Notes: a model not told the origin generated them from the letters alone. Positions 1-14,093 are shown, counted from the first letter of the stretch. The stretch: DNA of 64,000 nucleotides from Neurospora crassa OR74A (GCF_000182925.2 NC_026505.1:186001-250000); one strand, 5' to 3'. A program made the numbers and translations.

Positions 1-539
1 ATAAATAAAGGGAAGAAAATTTATAATAGCAATAAATTTATACTTATCAATAGGAAGGCTAATTAATTGTTACTAAACAATACTATACCCTCTAAAAATT
101 TCGCTACCTATATTATATACAAATAAAAAAATCAGAAGGTATTACTAATTAATAACGCACCTTCTAATAAATTAAAACTAAAAGGAAACTTAAAATAGAA
201 ATTATAACGTTTAGAAGCTTTAAAAAATAGATTAAAACAACGAAAAACAATTTATCTATTGCTATAGGATAAAGTTCTTATACTATAATTCTTAAGTACG
301 TTTAAAGGAGAATAATTAACCTCCGAACGCTTTAAAACTATATTTTATAATTTGTATAATAATCTAACTAAAGAGGAATAAAAAATATTTATTTATATCC
401 TTCAAAATTANNNNNNNNNNNNNNNNNNNNNNNNNNNNNNNNNNNNNNNNNNNNNNNNNNNNNNNNNNNNNNNNNNNNNNNNNNNNNNNNNNNNNNNNNN
501 NNNNNNNNNNTTATTCAATTCTCCTACGCAATAATTAGG

Positions 540-1775
540 GTATTATATAATCTAATCCTGACTATATACTAACCCTACTTAAATAATATTTATATTAAAT
601 TAATTATTATAGATTATAATGGCTTAAAGGTTCAATCTAATATATACAAATATATTTTTAATTATTTAATTAATATTAATAAAATCCTAATTAATATTGA
701 GCTTAGCGGCTATACTATTGTAACCGAAAAATCCAAATAGTATTAACCGGAAATTAAACTTGTAAAATACTTCTATTCAAAAGACAATCGACAACCTTCA
801 CCCTACAAAGTATCCAAAATCCTTCAATAGGAGGATTACAAATTTACTAAGTAGAAAGGTAAAGAATTCTAATAATTAAGAGCCTTCCTAGGGATTATTA
901 GGTACTACCAAATTTAAATTAAAGATTTTACTATAATAGCTCAACCTTTATATACTCTACTCAAGAAAAATATAATATAGTAATAGACCGAAAATAAATA
1001 ATTCGCTTTAAAATACTTATAATACAAAATTCTCTCGGCTCCTTATCTTATACTTATTATTTATAATAATACCCGCTATAATAATATATTCCTTATAGTA
1101 AACGTATTACTAATTAATTGGAAAATAATTATTAAATAAATTAAATTAAATAATAAATACTACCCTTATTAATTCGAAAGTAATATTTAATTAAAAGCCG
1201 AAAAAAAATATAATACTACTAAATAAGAACTTCGAAGGCTACTTTATACCTTAAAGCAATTTAAATACTATTTATTTAACGTCCGTTTTATTATTAAAAT
1301 TAATATTTAAATTATAGTATATCAATTAAATAGTATAGCGTTTAATATCCTAATAATAATAATTATATATTAAATTATTTAAATTCGACTATTCAATTTC
1401 GAAATAAGATATATCCTAAGAAAAAAGAATATTATAACTAATAGCCTTTCCCGTATACTTCCTTTAATAGTAAATTAGCGGGATAAAGCTAATAAAAAGG
1501 ATATTAACGACTACGTAGATTAATAGATTTATATAATTAAATTCAATAGAATACTAAATAAAAAGAAGAAAAATTAGGAACCTTTAAAGGGTTATTAAAC
1601 TTATTATTCTTAAAGAATTATTAAGTACCTCCAAATGCTAGAACTACCTTCCTACTTAATTATTAAATTAAAATAGTAATATTAAAAAACTGAAGCCCTA
1701 TAATTCTTCTTCTATAAAGGAACTCTATAATTACATCCTACAAATCCTAATTAGCCACTACGCAAATTAATAAAN
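540..1775 (+). mobile_element. Ty3/gypsy-like retrotransposon fossil (pol region)
   Basis: Conceptual reading of the plus strand around 880-970 still resembles the connection between reverse transcriptase and RNase H of Ty3/gypsy elements, with an LRAFLGIIRYY-like stretch followed by an AQPLYTLLKK-like stretch. Downstream text around 1020-1060 resembles the start of RNase H. The copy is thoroughly broken by many changes of the RIP type and cannot be functional. The ends are not visible: no LTRs were recognised, and assembly gaps cut both sides. Relic DNA on either side (1-410 and 1875-2716) may belong to the same element. The family call is moderately safe. Age is unknown, because RIP makes even recent insertions look old. 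Confidence 0.55.
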
Positions 1776-4700
1776 NNNNNNNNNNNNNNNNNNNNNNNNN
1801 NNNNNNNNNNNNNNNNNNNNNNNNNNNNNNNNNNNNNNNNNNNNNNNNNNNNNNNNNNNNNNNNNNNNNNNNNNTAGCAATACCTAGCTATCTTAAGAAA
1901 ATTTTTTATATATTTTTACCTAAAATTCCCGTCCCAAAAAATAGTATAAATATATTAATTACTTTACAATTTAGGATATACTAGATAAATCTAGCCCTAG
2001 ACCCCTAACTTCCAACCCCTTTTTATACTGAAAATATTTAAATTAAGGCCTAATCTCTCCTCTAAAGAATACCCTAATACAAAATTGTAATAGAAGAATA
2101 TTAATAATTATCTATTCCTCCTAACTACTATACTATCTAATACTTAACTTATTAATATAGAGAGTACCTAAGCTATATATATATATTAAAAATACTAAAC
2201 TTATAAAATATTCTTTAATTGTTTTATAATTCTATATACAATTACTATAAATACTATCCTTAAAGCTAAATAAAAAAAGCAAATAGTATTTAGTAAAAGG
2301 ATTAATAATTAGAGTCTATTCGAATTAATTAGAAATATTGCGGAATACTAATATATATTCCTTTTAGAATATCGCAATACAGCAACTATACTATAGGGAA
2401 TTACTAGCATTTAGAAAAAAGATTAGCAAGGAATTAATTAGGGAGTAAAAATATGTACTTTTTACTAAAAATCTAAATAATTAGTATTTTAAGCCGCTCA
2501 TCCCGTTGAACTATAAAATAAATATAATAATTAAAAGGCTAACTACCTTTAGTATTAACTTAAACCAATTTTAGTACTATATTAAGGGAAATTATAATTT
2601 GTTTAATTTAATTAAAAAACTATATTTTAGCCCTAAAACTACTAAGTATTTGCAAGAAAGCTTCTTAATAATTAAGGAATCCTTATAATAGTATAAAGTA
2701 TAATGCTTAAAAAAGGNNNNNNNNNNNNNNNNNNNNNNNNNNNNNNNNNNNNNNNNNNNNNNNNNNNNNNNNNNNNNNNNNNNNNNNNNNNNNNNNNNNN
2801 NNNNNNNNNNNNNNNNTATATTATAAAATAAATTAACTATATAATTAGATCCTAAAATATAAGAATGAATTGCTATATTGTAAAATATACTTTAGCCCCC
2901 CTTAAAATTCAAATTCAAAGAACGGATATATACCTCTAAAGTATCCTAAACTAAGCAGGATTTAGCTAAATTAGTAATACAACCTAAAAATACCTTATAA
3001 CGAACTAGAATTTAATAAACTATTTAATAGGCTCTTCTATTATAAATTGTAGCTTAATTAAGTGGGCGCCTTCCTACTTAATAAAAAAGGTTTTTATAAT
3101 TGGAAATAAATTATAATATACTTAGCCGACCTTTAATATAGTATCGATAAGTATGCCTATATTTATATTAATAATTTAATTGCCCTACTTTTATAGGTAA
3201 TTAGAAAAGGGGTAAGAATGATTTTTATACTAAATAAGTATATTCAATTTAATAGTAGGATTCTAAAGTTTATAAATAATCCGAATAATATTGTATTACT
3301 TATAAAAAATAAAAGGTTTTGGGTAATCCCTCTCTACTTTAAAAACTATTATTTCGCTATAGCTATTTTTAATTAATTAGTAGGCTAATAGAATTACTAT
3401 AATTCTAATCTTAAAAATAATATACTAAAAAATATAAAGACGGCTTTAATTTTATTATTTTAGAAATTCAATATTTAGGGAATATTAAAATTAAACCCAA
3501 ACCTTATTATTCGATAAATCGAATTTATTACCCAAGCCTCTAACTAGATCTATAAATTAATAGTAGTAGAAGCTATAAGAATAAAACTAATAGAATATAA
3601 TCCAAACTTTTAAATATTAAAGTTAAAGACCTAGTAATAGAGTATAGTATAGAAGTACTATACGGTATTTAATTAGGAATAGAAAGAAAATATTATAGTA
3701 TAATAGTACTAGAGAATAATTTATAATACCTTATAAATAAAGTAATAGTACTTTAATAATCTACTTCGTAAGCTTAAGCTTAAGGTATTATATATAATCG
3801 ACTAAAGATTAAATAGCTTCTTATCCTAATAAAGCAAATATATATACAGTACTAAAGGAAAGTCCTAACGTCTTATATAACTAAGGAATTATATTACTTA
3901 GAATATTAATAGCCGTATATAAGGATTAGGAGGTATAAAAATCCTCTCTCAATATTAACTATACAATAGCCCTAATACCCTTATCAACCTTCCTTTATTC
4001 TAATATATATCTATAAAACCCGTTAAGGGAAGTAGTAAAAACGATTCCTCGTCCTCCAACTCTTTATTATCTATATCTTCCTCTCCTACTTCTATAATAG
4101 AATGAAAAGAAGTTAAAAGATTAACCTCTTCCTCTAATAATATTTATTTACCCCCGCTTATAAATTCTTCTATATAATTAACTCCAATTCCGCTTCAATA
4201 AATTATAATTTATTTACAAAGTTCTAAAATAACGAATTAACCGTCTTCTATTCTAATTTCGTCTTATCTAGTAGTATCGTTACCCCTAAATTTTTAATTA
4301 ATTAAGAAATAGAGTACCTCTATTTAATTAATTATTAATAATAATATACGCTGTAGTTTAATGCTAATTATATTTAACCCTTTTAGGGGAATTAATGCTC
4401 TTTCTCTTAATACTCTAATAAATTGGATATAATTACAAACTCCTCTACTGCCTAGGAATATAGGAATTCTCGAACTATTATTAGAAGATAGAGCTCTATT
4501 GGTACTAAGAAGTATTAGTTTACTAAGTAGTTTAGAATTACCTATAAATTTAATATAGATACTTACTTAGGTAAGGTAGATTAATTAATTACTAATCCTC
4601 TTAGATTTTAAAAAGCCGTCGAACCTATTTACCCCTCCCTATTCCTCTTAATATAAATGTATATTATTGAATCCTATACCTATTTTATAATAAAGATTAT

Positions 4701-5199
4701 TTCTAACAACCGGATTTAAAAACTTCTACTTTATAAGAGAGATACTTATTGTAGGCCGAAGCCTAATACTTAATAAGATAGCTACGGATATACTATTTGA
4801 TTTTAACTCCTATAAATTTATAGTAAACTTNNNNNNNNNNNNNNNNNNNNNNNNNNNNNNNNNNNNNNNNNNNNNNNNNNNNNNNNNNNNNNNNNNNNNN
4901 NNNNNNNNNNNNNNNNNNNNNNNNNNNNNNTGGTTTCCTCGCTATTTCACCAAAATAATATTAAAAATAAAATAATATTAATAGTAATAATAAGGAGGAA
5001 GTATTTACAAATACTTAAAGCTTCTAATAACCGACTACGAAGGCGGCCTACAAAAGTATTGTCGACTATTCGAATATTAATTGAGAATTAAACAAATACT
5101 AATTTAAATAAAGAAAACGAGCCTTTTATAGTAGGGGCTAACCGTATACAACCTAATAAATACAACCGTTAAACGTAGACTTTTAAAAAGGAATTAAAC

Positions 5200-5475
5200 G
5201 ATAGTCCCACGGTAGGCTATAATAGTAGGTAATTAAGAATTACCGGTAGAAAAACTATAATATTTAAGAAGGAACGAAGCGAAGGACCCGTAGTAGGTAG
5301 TATTAGCAGATAAATAGCAACTACCGGTAAATAAATATTAACCTTTAAGAAGAAGGAAAGCGAAGGACCTATAATAGGTTATATTAATAGATAAGGGGTA
5401 ATTACTAATAAATAAATATTAATTTTTAAAAAGGAGGAAAATAAAGGACGTATATTAGATTATAGTAATATATAT
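5200..5475. repeat. 81-bp tandem minisatellite, about 3.5 units, RIP-decayed
   Basis: Successive units begin with AAGGACC-like text at 5282, 5363 and 5444, exactly 81 bases apart. A more diverged unit precedes them, from about 5201. Each unit has the order AAGGAC, GTAGTAGG, ACTACCGG, TTTAAGAAGAAGGAAAG, with increasing C-to-T or G-to-A type divergence. 81 is a multiple of three, so this may be an amino-acid repeat in a former transposon or host protein. No function can be assigned. Confidence 0.75.
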
Positions 5476-8400
5476 TCGGAAGCGTCCGGGCGTTATAGCG
5501 CAATTTATAAAATAAAGGGTTCCGAAGGCGTAGGAGATGTACGTACTTCAGTAAGGGATTGGATAATATATAAAGTAAATAGATGTACGGGATAAGGTAA
5601 TTTAGGTATATTTTATATAATTAAATATAGTAAGCGGGGATTTTCTTTTATATAATTAGTCGATTTAATTAGAAATTAAATACTTATAGAGTTACTTTAA
5701 GTGGGATTATTTATTAAAACGGTAGATTAAATATATAATAATAGTATAGAAGATAAAAGTAAAAATTCTATAAATAATCGGATTGTATTGTATAAATTTG
5801 AAGTAGATTGTACTATAATTAAAGTATATTTAAGTACGAGGGTAAAAGGTAAGGGTAAGGGAAAGGGACTAACTACGGCTAGGTTATTTATATAATGAAT
5901 AAAACGTTTATAAAAACGAATTTAATTAGGAATATAATAAATAGTATATTTATACTTAATACTTCTTAATAATTAAAGTAATAATATATACCTTTAAAAT
6001 TTATATTTTCTTCTATAATTTAATTTAATTGTATATAATTTATCCTATTTATTTAAATTTATATTTAATCTACTTATATTATTATTTAATTTAGAATATC
6101 TATTTATATTACCCGTATTATTACCTTTCCTTATCGATTTACAATCCTATTAAGAATTTAATAATACCCTACCCCTCCCTTACCCTTATCCATTTTATTT
6201 CCATCTTACTCAACGAATTACTCCTAAATTATATATAGATTATACATTCTTTTAAAGCTACGCGCCCTTTTAGGGCAATAAAAAAATCTCAATATATTTT
6301 CTATTATACTTATTAAAGATAAGGATTAATTATACTCGAATAAAATTAAATTAAAGGTACTACAATTATCCCCTTAAATAAGGTCTATATAAATTATAAT
6401 TTTAAATTTATTAAAATTATTAAAGAAGTTATTCCTATCCTAATTTAGTATATTTATACTATAAATATACTGGATAAATTCGTTGGGGCTTACGAAGGTT
6501 CTATACGGGTCTATTTCGAAGAAGTCCGAAGAATCTATATATATTTTATATACGTCCGTTTTTATTTATATATCTCCTAAGGAGGTTAATTTATATTCAA
6601 CTAATTACTAAATAGTACGAACGAATTGTATTATAGATATTGTACTAGAATTAATAATATATTAATATATATATATAGAAATAGATAAAGTTTTATAAAT
6701 TAATTTATATATATCGATAGTTATAGGGTAATAGGTTTAATGTAGTAAAAAGGTGGAAGTAAAGAGAGAATATTTAGAGAAATATAAAGGGAAGAGAAAA
6801 AGAAGTTGAAAAAGAGTATATAAGTTGGATTTATATAATTGTATTTAATAGTGTATATAAAATTAAATTCTAAAGAATATTTAAAAATAAATAGTAAAAA
6901 AAAGACAGATGGATGGAAAATAAATATTAAGAAAAAAGAAAATAAAAATAGTAAAATAAAAATGTTAAATTAGAAAATAAAGTATTTTATATTTTTATAT
7001 TAAATATATAAAAAACACTATTAATTATAAATAAATAATTCTAAAATTTGTATTTATAATATAATATTTATATAGAATTACATATAACCTTTTTATATTT
7101 TAATTAAAATATATTATAAAATCAAGTTATTTTAGCTTTTAATTTCCTTCTTTCTTATAAAATATATATTATTTATTAAATTTAAAAATCATAAATATAT
7201 TTATCGTTTTATAATACTTTTTAATACTACTTATTATAAATTATAAAAAAAACTTAAATATATATATTATTAATTACTTTTAAACTTACTATTAAAATTA
7301 TATTATATATACTTTTTAAAATGTTAAATAAAGGATTATTGGAAACTTTTAAATAATTTTCAAACTTACACTTTATTTAAGTAATTTATATAAATGAAAG
7401 TTTAAAATAGATTTCTTAATTAAAATAAGTTTAATTATTAATAGTAATCAATGAAATATATAAATTAAAAAATAAAAAATATCTTTTTATGTTCTTAAAA
7501 TAGTTCTATAAATACTATTTATTAAATTATAATAAAATATCTTAATAATACTATACAAATTAAGGTTTACATTTTATAAAAAGAAATATGTTTCTTAATC
7601 TCCCTTTTCTATTATTATAATAGTAATATTTAAATTATATATATTATATTATATATAAATTTTATATAATATTAAAAGTAGTTTACTACTATAGTAAAAT
7701 TAAAATTCCCTAAGAATTTAAATATTAATTAATTTATAAATATAATATAGAAATAGTAATGAAAGTAAAGAATAATTCAAAGTTTTATACAACTATTATT
7801 ATAATATTATTGCTACTATAATTTTGGAATCTACTTTATAAATAATTATTTTATTCTTATTTATTAATAAATAACGATTTTTCCAACTATTTATAGGAAA
7901 TATTATAAAAATATATAATTATTATATATATTCTTTTTACTATTAGAATACTCAATACAATTTATATATTTATAAGTAATTATATTAAAGATATAGAAAT
8001 ATAAAAGTATAGTTTAATTAATAATAAAATAATTTAATAATTAATATTAAATAGAAGGAAAATTAGAAATAAAGAAGATAAAGTAAATTATATAACTAAA
8101 AATATTTAAATTAAATATATAAATTTAAATCTTAGGTAGAATTATTATTTTTATAATATATATAATAATTAATTAAGTAAAACATTATATAAATTACTTA
8201 TTTAACTTTTTATTATACTATTCTTTATATAGTAGAGGATTATTATTAGGAGGTTAAGGGGGCGACCGTTAAGTAGGAAACGTGTTATTACTATAATATT
8301 AATATATTATTTTATTTAATTAAACTCCAACTTAGAGGTATTATAGTAATGAATACCCTCCTCCGCTTATAAAGTATTAACTTAGTAATATTAAAGTATT

Positions 8401-10691
8401 AATAAATTAGGCTACGGAAAAGATAATCTAATATTATACTAGAGTAGTATATTAGTATAGGGATTTTATAATATTTAATTATAAAGAAGTAGAATTGAAA
8501 GTAGTATAGAAGGGTATTAATAAAATATTAATTTCTATAACTAGTAACTATTAATATATTTTTATATTAATTTTTAATTAACCGTCCCCTATATATAACT
8601 ACAACTATAATTACTTTAACCTACCTTTTACTTATATTTTTAATAATTATATATTTCTTAATAATTATATAATTTTTATTTTCTAAGAATTATTATTTTT
8701 TCTATGTACTTCTTAATTATTCTATGTATTTACTTATTTAATTTTAATTTCTATAAAGTATAAAATTATTGTATTTGAAACTTTATAAATTAAATAATTT
8801 TAAAATATATTTTAGGAGGTAACGGTTTTCGAAAGTTAGGAAATATAATGTTTCTTCTTAAAATTAAAAATATTTATTTACTATAATCAAACTACTAAAA
8901 TAATAATAATATTCCTATTTTTAAATAATTTAATATATACTATTTAACTTTATAATTCTTTTATTAAGCGGTCGATTTATTTATAATAAAACTTTCATTC
9001 AATTTATATATATATTAAAAAATAAATATAATTTGATAAAAAAAATGAAGTAGTTAACTATAATAAATATTCTTTATATAATACCTTTTATATTAAAATA
9101 ATATAAAATAAATCTATTATAAAATAAAAATTAATAAGAAATTTTATTATATATATTCTATAGAAAATTAAATTATTGTAATTTTTCTAAAGAATTAAAA
9201 TTGTAAGAATCTCCCTTTTAAANNNNNNNNNNNNNNNNNNNNNNNNNNNNNNNNNNNNNNNNNNNNNNNNNNNNNNNNNNNNNNNNNNNNNNNNNNNNNN
9301 NNNNNNNNNNNNNNNNNNNNNNGTAATCTTATAGAAAAAAATTTGAAAATTTATTTCGGAATTTTTTTTATAAAGTATTTTTAGATTTATTTTTTTTGAA
9401 AAATACAATACAATATTAATTACTATACTAAATAGTAAAATACGAGAATTACCTAAAAAATACTACGTATCTATATAATTTTAATCTAATTCTATTCTAT
9501 TACCCTCGCCCATATTATTCCTACGAACTCTCAATTCGTCTAATAATCTTTATTTAATCTATTTAATAACCCTTATTAATACTATTTTAACCGCTTTCTT
9601 ACTGAAGGTTACTTCGCCGATTTTCTCCGCCGTATTTGCTTTATATACTATTATTATATTAGACTATATTTATATTTATTTATTATTTATATTATTTATA
9701 TATACTTTATTAGATAAGGTATATCCCTCCCTAATATAGCGTATAGTAGTAGAAATAAACGCTTATAAAAATTTCGTATCCGCCTATAATATACTTCGTA
9801 AAGGGCCTATAGTTCTAGAATTCCCGATATTTCTTATAATTCCTATTCTTAAAGTTCTAAATAAATAGATAGTAGGTAATTCTAATAAATTATTTATAGT
9901 ACTTTTAATTCGGGTACTATATTTCGAATTAGTTATTATACTAGTATTTTTTAAAAGTAAGATTGTAGATTAATAATTAAGGATAGTTTTAATATAAAAT
10001 ATATTTTAATTGAGTGAGATTTAGATAGATTAAATATAAAGTACCTTTCTTCTATTTAAAAGACGATAGATATTTGCGTACGGGTATTTAATAAATATTT
10101 TAATAGTAAATTTAATATAATTTAATTTGGAGTTATACTCTTCTTACGTCTTTAGTACGCTATTTAGGTAGTATTTATATAAATCGAAATCCCTAGGTTA
10201 GTACGTTATTTTAATTAGTAGTAATATTATATAGTTTGGAATTAAGTATTGTAATAGAATTAGGATTGTTAATATAGAATATAGTATAGGGGAGTAGAAT
10301 GTAAGGGCTTAGGGAAGAGGATATAAGGGATTAGGGAAGAGGATGGGAGGTAGAGTAAAGGAAATATAAGTATAAGAATGAATTGAGTATATAAACGGAT
10401 TTAGATGGTCGACACCGGTATAGGTATAGCTGGTGTCGGCTGTCGGCAGTTGGAAAGTGGAGAAAAATAGAGTTTGGCCTTCATACTGCCGTAGTACCTT
10501 CCAGGTTGGTAGGCGTCAACGCCCGCCAAAACGCCCAATGCTACCCCGCCATGTATGACGAGACAGCCTTCTCCAAAAATTACATGCCCGCTCCCGTCCT
10601 GCTTCCATCCGATTCCTGTTCCCGTTCCCGGAAGACATCCATCCAGCCTTGGCAACCTTGACGGCATTGTTTGTTGGACAAGACTCGCAAA

Positions 10692-12450
10692 ATGGAGTTT
10701 GAACCCAAGATCCGTAAGTCTGAAAACCTATACATTGCAATTGTAGGAAGGAACAAGTAAAGCTGACATTGTTCCTACCTCTAGGTACGGCCTCTACGGG
10801 CGACAAGACGTCATTTGCCTACGAGACCGCCAGGAAGCGGTGGCCCATCATTATCGTGAGCCTCGTCGTCCGATCTTGCCTCGACACACAACCGACCAAT
10901 AGCCGCTAACCACCACTTTTATATACGCCATAGACCCAAGCCATTGATGATGTCTACCGTACCACCGGCCAAACCGACGACGCTGAGAAGCGCGAGGAGG
11001 GCAAGAAGATTATCAACGACCTTGCCACGCTCAAATACGAAGTCCAGCACGACCGCGCCCTGACGTTCGTCCGCCCAGTCGCCCCTGCCCCTAAAGCAAA
11101 TGCTAGTACACATACACAAAAGAGAAGATGTGCTAAGACAGCAACAGGCCCATTCCCGACGATGGCGTCTCCGACGTGGCCACCTACAACCAGATCCTCG
11201 AGTCCCTCGGCAAGCCCACCTGGCTGAACGTCTCCTGGCTGTTCAGCGAGTGCTACCTTTACCGGTCCGTCTCTCTTTCCATCCCTACCATTCTCCTGTC
11301 TGGCCCATACATTATGTCACATCCATAAGGTGTCTAACCACCCTTCCCAACAAACAGCCGCATCAGCACCTCCTTCGCCCTATCCACCCACTGGAAGAAC
11401 TACGACATCTTCGCCCGCCAAAAGATCAAGACCTTCCGCTCCTCCCGCCCCGCTGTCGTCGAGCTCGCCGCCCGCTACAAGGACCTCATCACCCAACTCC
11501 GCTCCCACACCGGCGAGACATCGGAAGAAGCCGACAAGTTGCTCTTCACCGAAATGTGCGAGATCTGCCTCTGGGGCAACGCCACCGATCTCTCGCTCCT
11601 GACCTCCCTCTCGTACGAAGACATCCAGAAGCTGCAAGGGTCCGAGGCGCGCAAGAAGAGCGAGGCCAACATCCTTGTGAATGATCTGGAGGAGGTGTAC
11701 AAGCAGTTGGTGGAGGCAAAGAAGGCCGGCAAGACAGAAAGAGTGGTGGATATCGTTCTCGACAATGCCGGGTTTGAGTTGTATGTGGACTTGATTCTGG
11801 CTGGATACCTCTTGACGGCGGGGCTGGCGACCAGAGTGACGCTGCATGCCAAGTCGATTCCTTGGTTTGTCTCGGACGTCTTGCCGGGGGATTTTGGCGC
11901 CCTGCTGAATGCTCTGGCGGCACCCGTGCCTTTCTTCGAGACGGCTACCGAGGAGGAGGAACTACAGGGCAAGACTCCCGAGAAGCTTTCCGACAAGGAG
12001 AAGGAGGAACTGTCGTTCTTGTTCCAGGAATGGTCCATCCTTCATGCCGAGGGCAAACTCGGTCTCCGCGCCAACCGCTTCTGGACGGGCCCTGGCTCCT
12101 TCTGGCGCCTCGTTGACCCCAACGCCGACGAGCAGACCAAGGAGCTGGCCGAGGACTTGCGCAGGAGCGAGCTGGTTGTGTTCAAGGGCGACTTGAACTA
12201 CCGCAAGTTGGTCGGCGACGCCGAGTGGGATCCTACGACGCCGTTTACGGAAGCTATTGGACCGCTTGGGCCGGGGTCGGGGATTAATATCCTGGCATTG
12301 AGGACATGCAAGGCGGATGTGGTCGTGGGCTTGCCCAAGGGAATGGATGAGGAGTTGAGGGCACGGGAGGGCGGAGGAGGGGATTCCGGAGCGAGAAAGT
12401 GGGCGTGGAATGGCAAGTATGCCGTTGTGTCGTTTTCCAAGGGGGCGTAA
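10692..12450 (+). CDS. DUF89/ARMT1-like damage-control phosphatase
   Basis: This encodes a protein of about 477 residues of the DUF89 (damage-control phosphatase, ARMT1/YMR027W-like) family. Members are metal-dependent phosphatases acting on phosphorylated metabolites and, in animals, are described as protein-glutamate methyltransferases. Proposed exons are 10692-10713, 10785-10855, 10934-11064, 11148-11264 and 11358-12450; all junctions are GT/AG and keep frame. The third intron uses the weaker donor GTTCGT. Family marks are visible: KTSFAYETARKRWP near the N-terminus, LGKPTWLNVSWLFSECY, GNATDLSLL (Asn188), the metal-site motif LDNAGFE (Asp249-Asn250), HAKSIPWFVSD and KGDLNYRKL. Length is normal for the family. 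The gene starts only about 300 bp from the RIP-mutated block yet shows no sign of RIP. It is convergent with the minus-strand gene ending at 12870. Confidence 0.9.
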
Positions 12451-12869
12451 GGAGACCAGGCTGCATGGGTTGTTCGTTTTCTTTTTTATATGTTCGCCCT
12501 TTCTTGTTCGTCCGGTTGATTGCTTACACTACTATAGATCTGCATAAAAGAGTGTTAATAGATGGTTCTTGGATCTAGATGCTTTTTCTTGCTTCTCCTT
12601 CATTTATTTCAGGCTGTCTGCCTTCCTGTTTGGCCAGCTACATCCCTTTGGTTTATACCAAACCGGTCCTCGAGACAGAAAAGCTTTTGTCCTGGGCAGA
12701 GGGCCTACTTGGATGCGGCAGACACATCACATATAGGTTACATACCCTCTTCGAACGCGCAGTTGGAGGTCAGGGTGCGTACTTACCACATATTGTCCGC
12801 GACGTTTTAGCTAATGTAGGGAGCCAGGGACAAGTCGCGAATCTCCCGTTGGCGTCCTGTCCACGGTAG
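12451..12869. other. Convergent intergenic spacer
   Basis: This is the 3' flank shared by two convergent genes. It is T-rich just after 12480, as expected for fungal 3' UTRs. I see no gene or structured element in it. Confidence 0.5.
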
Positions 12870-13913
12870 TTAACGAGGAGTACCTCCTCCTCCTTCTCCG
12901 CCTCCGCTTTCAGACCCAGACTGTGACTGCTGGAGTTGGTGTTGCTGGCGGAGCTGGCGAAGGTGGTGAAGCGCGGGCGTTTGGGCTGGCACAGCAGGCG
13001 GGCCAGATGTCGGAGCAGCAGGAGGGACAGACATCGGAGCAAAGGGAGCACGCGGAGCTAGCGTTCCAGGGAGCTGCCCATAGAGCTGTCCAGACGGCGG
13101 GGCAGACGGCGGGAGAGAAGGAGCAGGCGGGACAGCAGCAGCAGGAGGAGGAGGAGGAGGAGGATAATATCCAGTCGGCTGCCCATATACCTGCCCAGGC
13201 GGCGGGACAGACGGAACCGACATAGCAGCAGCAGTAGCAGGAGGGTAATATCCATTCGGCTGCCCAAGTGGAAGACCCTGCCCCTGGAAATACGGCAGAG
13301 GCAGAGGGAGGCCTTGGCGATAGTTGGCAAGATGCCAGGGCGTGCTTGTCGGCAGACCAGGCAGCCCAAATGACGGGGCAGACGGCAGGACAGACGAGGA
13401 CGGCCCAAATGGCAGGGCAGCAGACAGGGGCGGCGGCGGCAAGGCGAACGGGTGACCAGCAGCAGACGGCAGCAGCAGCGGCGGCGCAGAGGCCAGTTGG
13501 CGAAGCCAACCAGGCAGCTCAAGAGCAGGCCGCACGCGCCCAAAGAAGCCCACGAAGTCAGCGGGCAGATAGCCCACAGGCAAATAACTCACCAGACGAC
13601 GGAGCAGACGACGGAGCAGATGGTGGCGGAGCAGACGGAGGAGAGCCCACAGCAGGAGGAGAAGATCCTGTGCCTGGAGTCTGCTGCCGCTGCTACCGCT
13701 GCTGCTGCTGCTGCCGAGACCGAGACTGGCACCGAGGCCCAAGTTGGAGTGGGAGAGGTTGGCGAGGGCGCGGGAAATGGTGCCAAAGAGAGAGAGGAAG
13801 CTGGCGAGGGTGGTGCGGGCGCTGTGGTAGCCTTGGTGCATGGAGATGGAGAGGGTCGCGAGGCGCGAGATGAAGCGGACCCAGTGGTTGAGGTGGTGGG
13901 AGATGGGGTCCAT
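12870..13913 (-). CDS. Proline/leucine-rich hypothetical protein
   Basis: This is a single-exon frame of 347 residues. The start (13913-13911) has a good context, ACAACCATGGACC. The first 50 residues form a helical-looking segment. A Leu/Arg-rich stretch at about residues 82-108 follows, and then a Pro/Tyr/Gly/Gln-rich C-terminal half. That half contains repeated GQPxGYYPP and GQLYGQLPG phrases, a Pro run and a Gln/Ser/Gly-rich end. I recognise no catalytic or folded domain. GC-rich triplet structure keeps other frames open here too, so coding status rests on the start context and on repeated peptide phrases in this frame only. A (CAA)n tract on this strand lies 27 bases upstream of the start and could be 5' UTR. 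It could be an adaptor-like low-complexity protein; this is uncertain. Confidence 0.5.
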   Translation of the reverse strand: MDPISHHLNHWVRFISRLATLSISMHQGYHSARTTLASFLSLFGTISRALANLSHSNLGLGASLGLGSSSSSGSSGSRLQAQDLLLLLWALLRLLRHHLLRRLLRRLVSYLPVGYLPADFVGFFGRVRPALELPGWLRQLASAPPLLLPSAAGHPFALPPPPLSAALPFGPSSSVLPSAPSFGLPGLPTSTPWHLANYRQGLPLPLPYFQGQGLPLGQPNGYYPPATAAAMSVPSVPPPGQVYGQPTGYYPPPPPPPAAAVPPAPSLPPSAPPSGQLYGQLPGTLAPRAPFAPMSVPPAAPTSGPPAVPAQTPALHHLRQLRQQHQLQQSQSGSESGGGEGGGGTPR

Positions 13914-13939
13914 GGTTGTAATAGCGGTAGTAGTGGTAG

Positions 13940-14093
<154 letters not shown>

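Larger units (their letters stand above)
1..10390. other. RIP-degraded AT-rich block with five 100-base assembly gaps
   Basis: This block is extremely rich in A+T and in TpA steps, has almost no G/C-rich stretches, and no long open frame on either strand. That is the hallmark of repeat-induced point mutation in Neurospora-like fungi. Five N runs of exactly 100 bases (411-510, 1775-1874, 2717-2816, 4831-4930, 9223-9322) are scaffold placeholders, not real gap sizes. Remnants of transposable elements can be sensed in the first 5.5 kb. From about 5.5 to 10.39 kb I see only AT-rich relic sequence with no recognisable gene. Composition changes abruptly at about 10390. The block is probably heterochromatic and cytosine-methylated in the living fungus, which is inferred from the family of organisms. 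Confidence 0.9.

Noticed and set aside
2817-4830. Further transposon families in the RIP block
   Set aside because: Some text hints at other element proteins, but the degradation is too great to name a family.
11380-12038. Antisense frames across the DUF89 gene
   Set aside because: They are shadows of a well-supported gene with no family marks of their own.
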